Below are positions 12,974 through 13,521 of a stretch of DNA of 13,521 bases, in pieces. The notes below the pieces were generated by a model. That model had not been told where the DNA came from. It ran no database searches and was given only the letters and a program-made list of their open reading frames with translations. A program made the translations under genes and the position numbers. Source of the stretch: RBG-16-66-20 sp964564865 (GTDB lineage: Bacteria; Pseudomonadota; Gammaproteobacteria; Burkholderiales; SG8-39); NCBI GenBank assembly GCA_964564865.1, contig CAZMDA010000079.1:1-13521 (forward strand), read 5' to 3'. Positions within the stretch are counted from its first letter, which is position 1, and every line of letters starts with the position of its first letter.

Positions 12974-13521
12974 ATGAACGTGCTGAAGATGTCCGTCGCC
13001 CTGCTTGCCGCCCTCGCCTTCGCGCAGCCGGCGGCCGCGCAGACCAAGGGCTACGAGCCGCAGGTCGGCCAGGCCGGCAAGGACGTGATCTGGGTGCCGA
13101 CGCCCGACGAAGTGGTGGACCGCATGCTGCGCATGGCGCAGACCACCAAGGACGACCTGGTGTACGACCTCGGCGCCGGCGACGGCAAGATCGCCATCGC
13201 GGCGGCGAAGAGGTTCGGCGCGCGCGCGGTGGGCATCGAGTACAACCCGGACATGGCCCGGCACGCGCAGTCCAACGCCGAGAAGGCCGGCGTCGCCGGG
13301 CGCGCGCGCATCCAGCAGGGCGACATCTTCGCCACCGACTTCAGCCAGGCCACCGTGGTCACCATGTACCTGCTGCCGGCGCTGAACCTGAAGCTGCGCC
13401 CGACCATCCTCGCCATGCGGCCCGGCACGCGCGTGGTGTCGCACTCCTTCACCATGGACGACTGGGAGCCGGACGAGACCTCCAACATGGACGGCCGCCG
13501 CGCCTACTTCTGGGTGGTGCC
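12974..13521 (+). CDS. Exported SAM-dependent methyltransferase-like protein (3' end outside window)
   Basis: 182 complete codons are visible and the frame is still open at the window end. Residues 1-22 look like a Sec signal peptide (NVLKMSVALLAALAFA, cleavage near AAA|Q). A class I methyltransferase domain follows: VPTPDEVVDRML (41-52), motif I VYDLGAGDGKIAIAAAK (63-79), the acidic ribose-binding residue Glu89 in VGIEYNP, QQGDIFATDF, TVVTMYLLPALNLKLRP and GTRVVSHSFTMDDW. The motif set resembles the FAM173/ATPSC-KMT lysine methyltransferase group and its bacterial relatives. Export is odd, because S-adenosylmethionine is cytoplasmic; the N-terminus might instead be an uncleaved membrane anchor. 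The start is set by AAGGA 8 bases upstream. Confidence 0.88.
   Translation, partial: MNVLKMSVALLAALAFAQPAAAQTKGYEPQVGQAGKDVIWVPTPDEVVDRMLRMAQTTKDDLVYDLGAGDGKIAIAAAKRFGARAVGIEYNPDMARHAQSNAEKAGVAGRARIQQGDIFATDFSQATVVTMYLLPALNLKLRPTILAMRPGTRVVSHSFTMDDWEPDETSNMDGRRAYFWVV

Noticed and set aside
1..13521. CRISPR arrays, insertion sequences, integrase or attachment sites
   Set aside because: No regularly spaced repeats, transposase motifs or terminal inverted repeats were found; composition is uniform across the window.

Overview
The window is very GC-rich (roughly 70% or more, with third codon positions almost all G or C) and is packed with genes on the + strand only. Gene content (PIN-PhoH ATPase beside a Bcp-type peroxiredoxin, an Mth938-like protein, a NarL-type two-component pair, several GCTAnAAT-type -10 boxes) suggests a proteobacterium, most likely a betaproteobacterium of the Burkholderiales type. 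That placement is inference from style and content, not from a marker gene. No tRNA, rRNA, CRISPR array, insertion sequence or convincing terminator was seen, and no gap between genes exceeds about 100 bases.

Layout: (1) 1-1471 holds the 3' part of a charged coiled-coil protein, overlapping by ATGA a secreted TPR protein. (2) 1509-4318 is a two-component system: a multi-TM histidine kinase with an N-terminal PDZ-like segment, overlapping by ATGA a NarL/FixJ response regulator. (3) 4340-10862 is a very tight seven-gene run that looks like one operon: Mth938-like protein, SMR/EamA-like small transporter, FAD oxidoreductase of the VAO/PCMH fold, protein with two [4Fe-4S] motifs, geranylgeranyl-reductase-like flavoprotein, alpha/beta hydrolase with a haloacetate-dehalogenase-type active site, and a class III nucleotide cyclase. 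Most junctions overlap by 4 bases or are 1-14 bases apart. (4) After a 99-base gap come bcp (10962-11429) and a PIN-PhoH gene (11413-12912). (5) The window ends inside an exported SAM-methyltransferase-like protein.

The most interesting part is the run at 5045-10862. Two flavoproteins flank an iron-sulfur protein, which suggests an electron-transfer module acting on a hydrophobic (isoprenoid or lipid-like) substrate. Several of its proteins depart from family motifs: the reductase has GxSxxA in place of GxGxxG and GQ in place of GD, the VAO-type oxidase lacks the flavin-linking His, the Fe-S protein has an almost cysteine-free C-terminal half, and the cyclase has Gln and Asn where Lys and Asp/Thr choose ATP. 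I do not recognise the set as a described pathway. Its joint function is inference.

Two starts (kinase 1509, Mth938 4340) lie exactly 9 bases after a TAnAAT box, which predicts leaderless or nearly leaderless mRNAs. The PIN-PhoH gene has a perfect AGGAGGT inside the end of bcp pointing to a TTG start.
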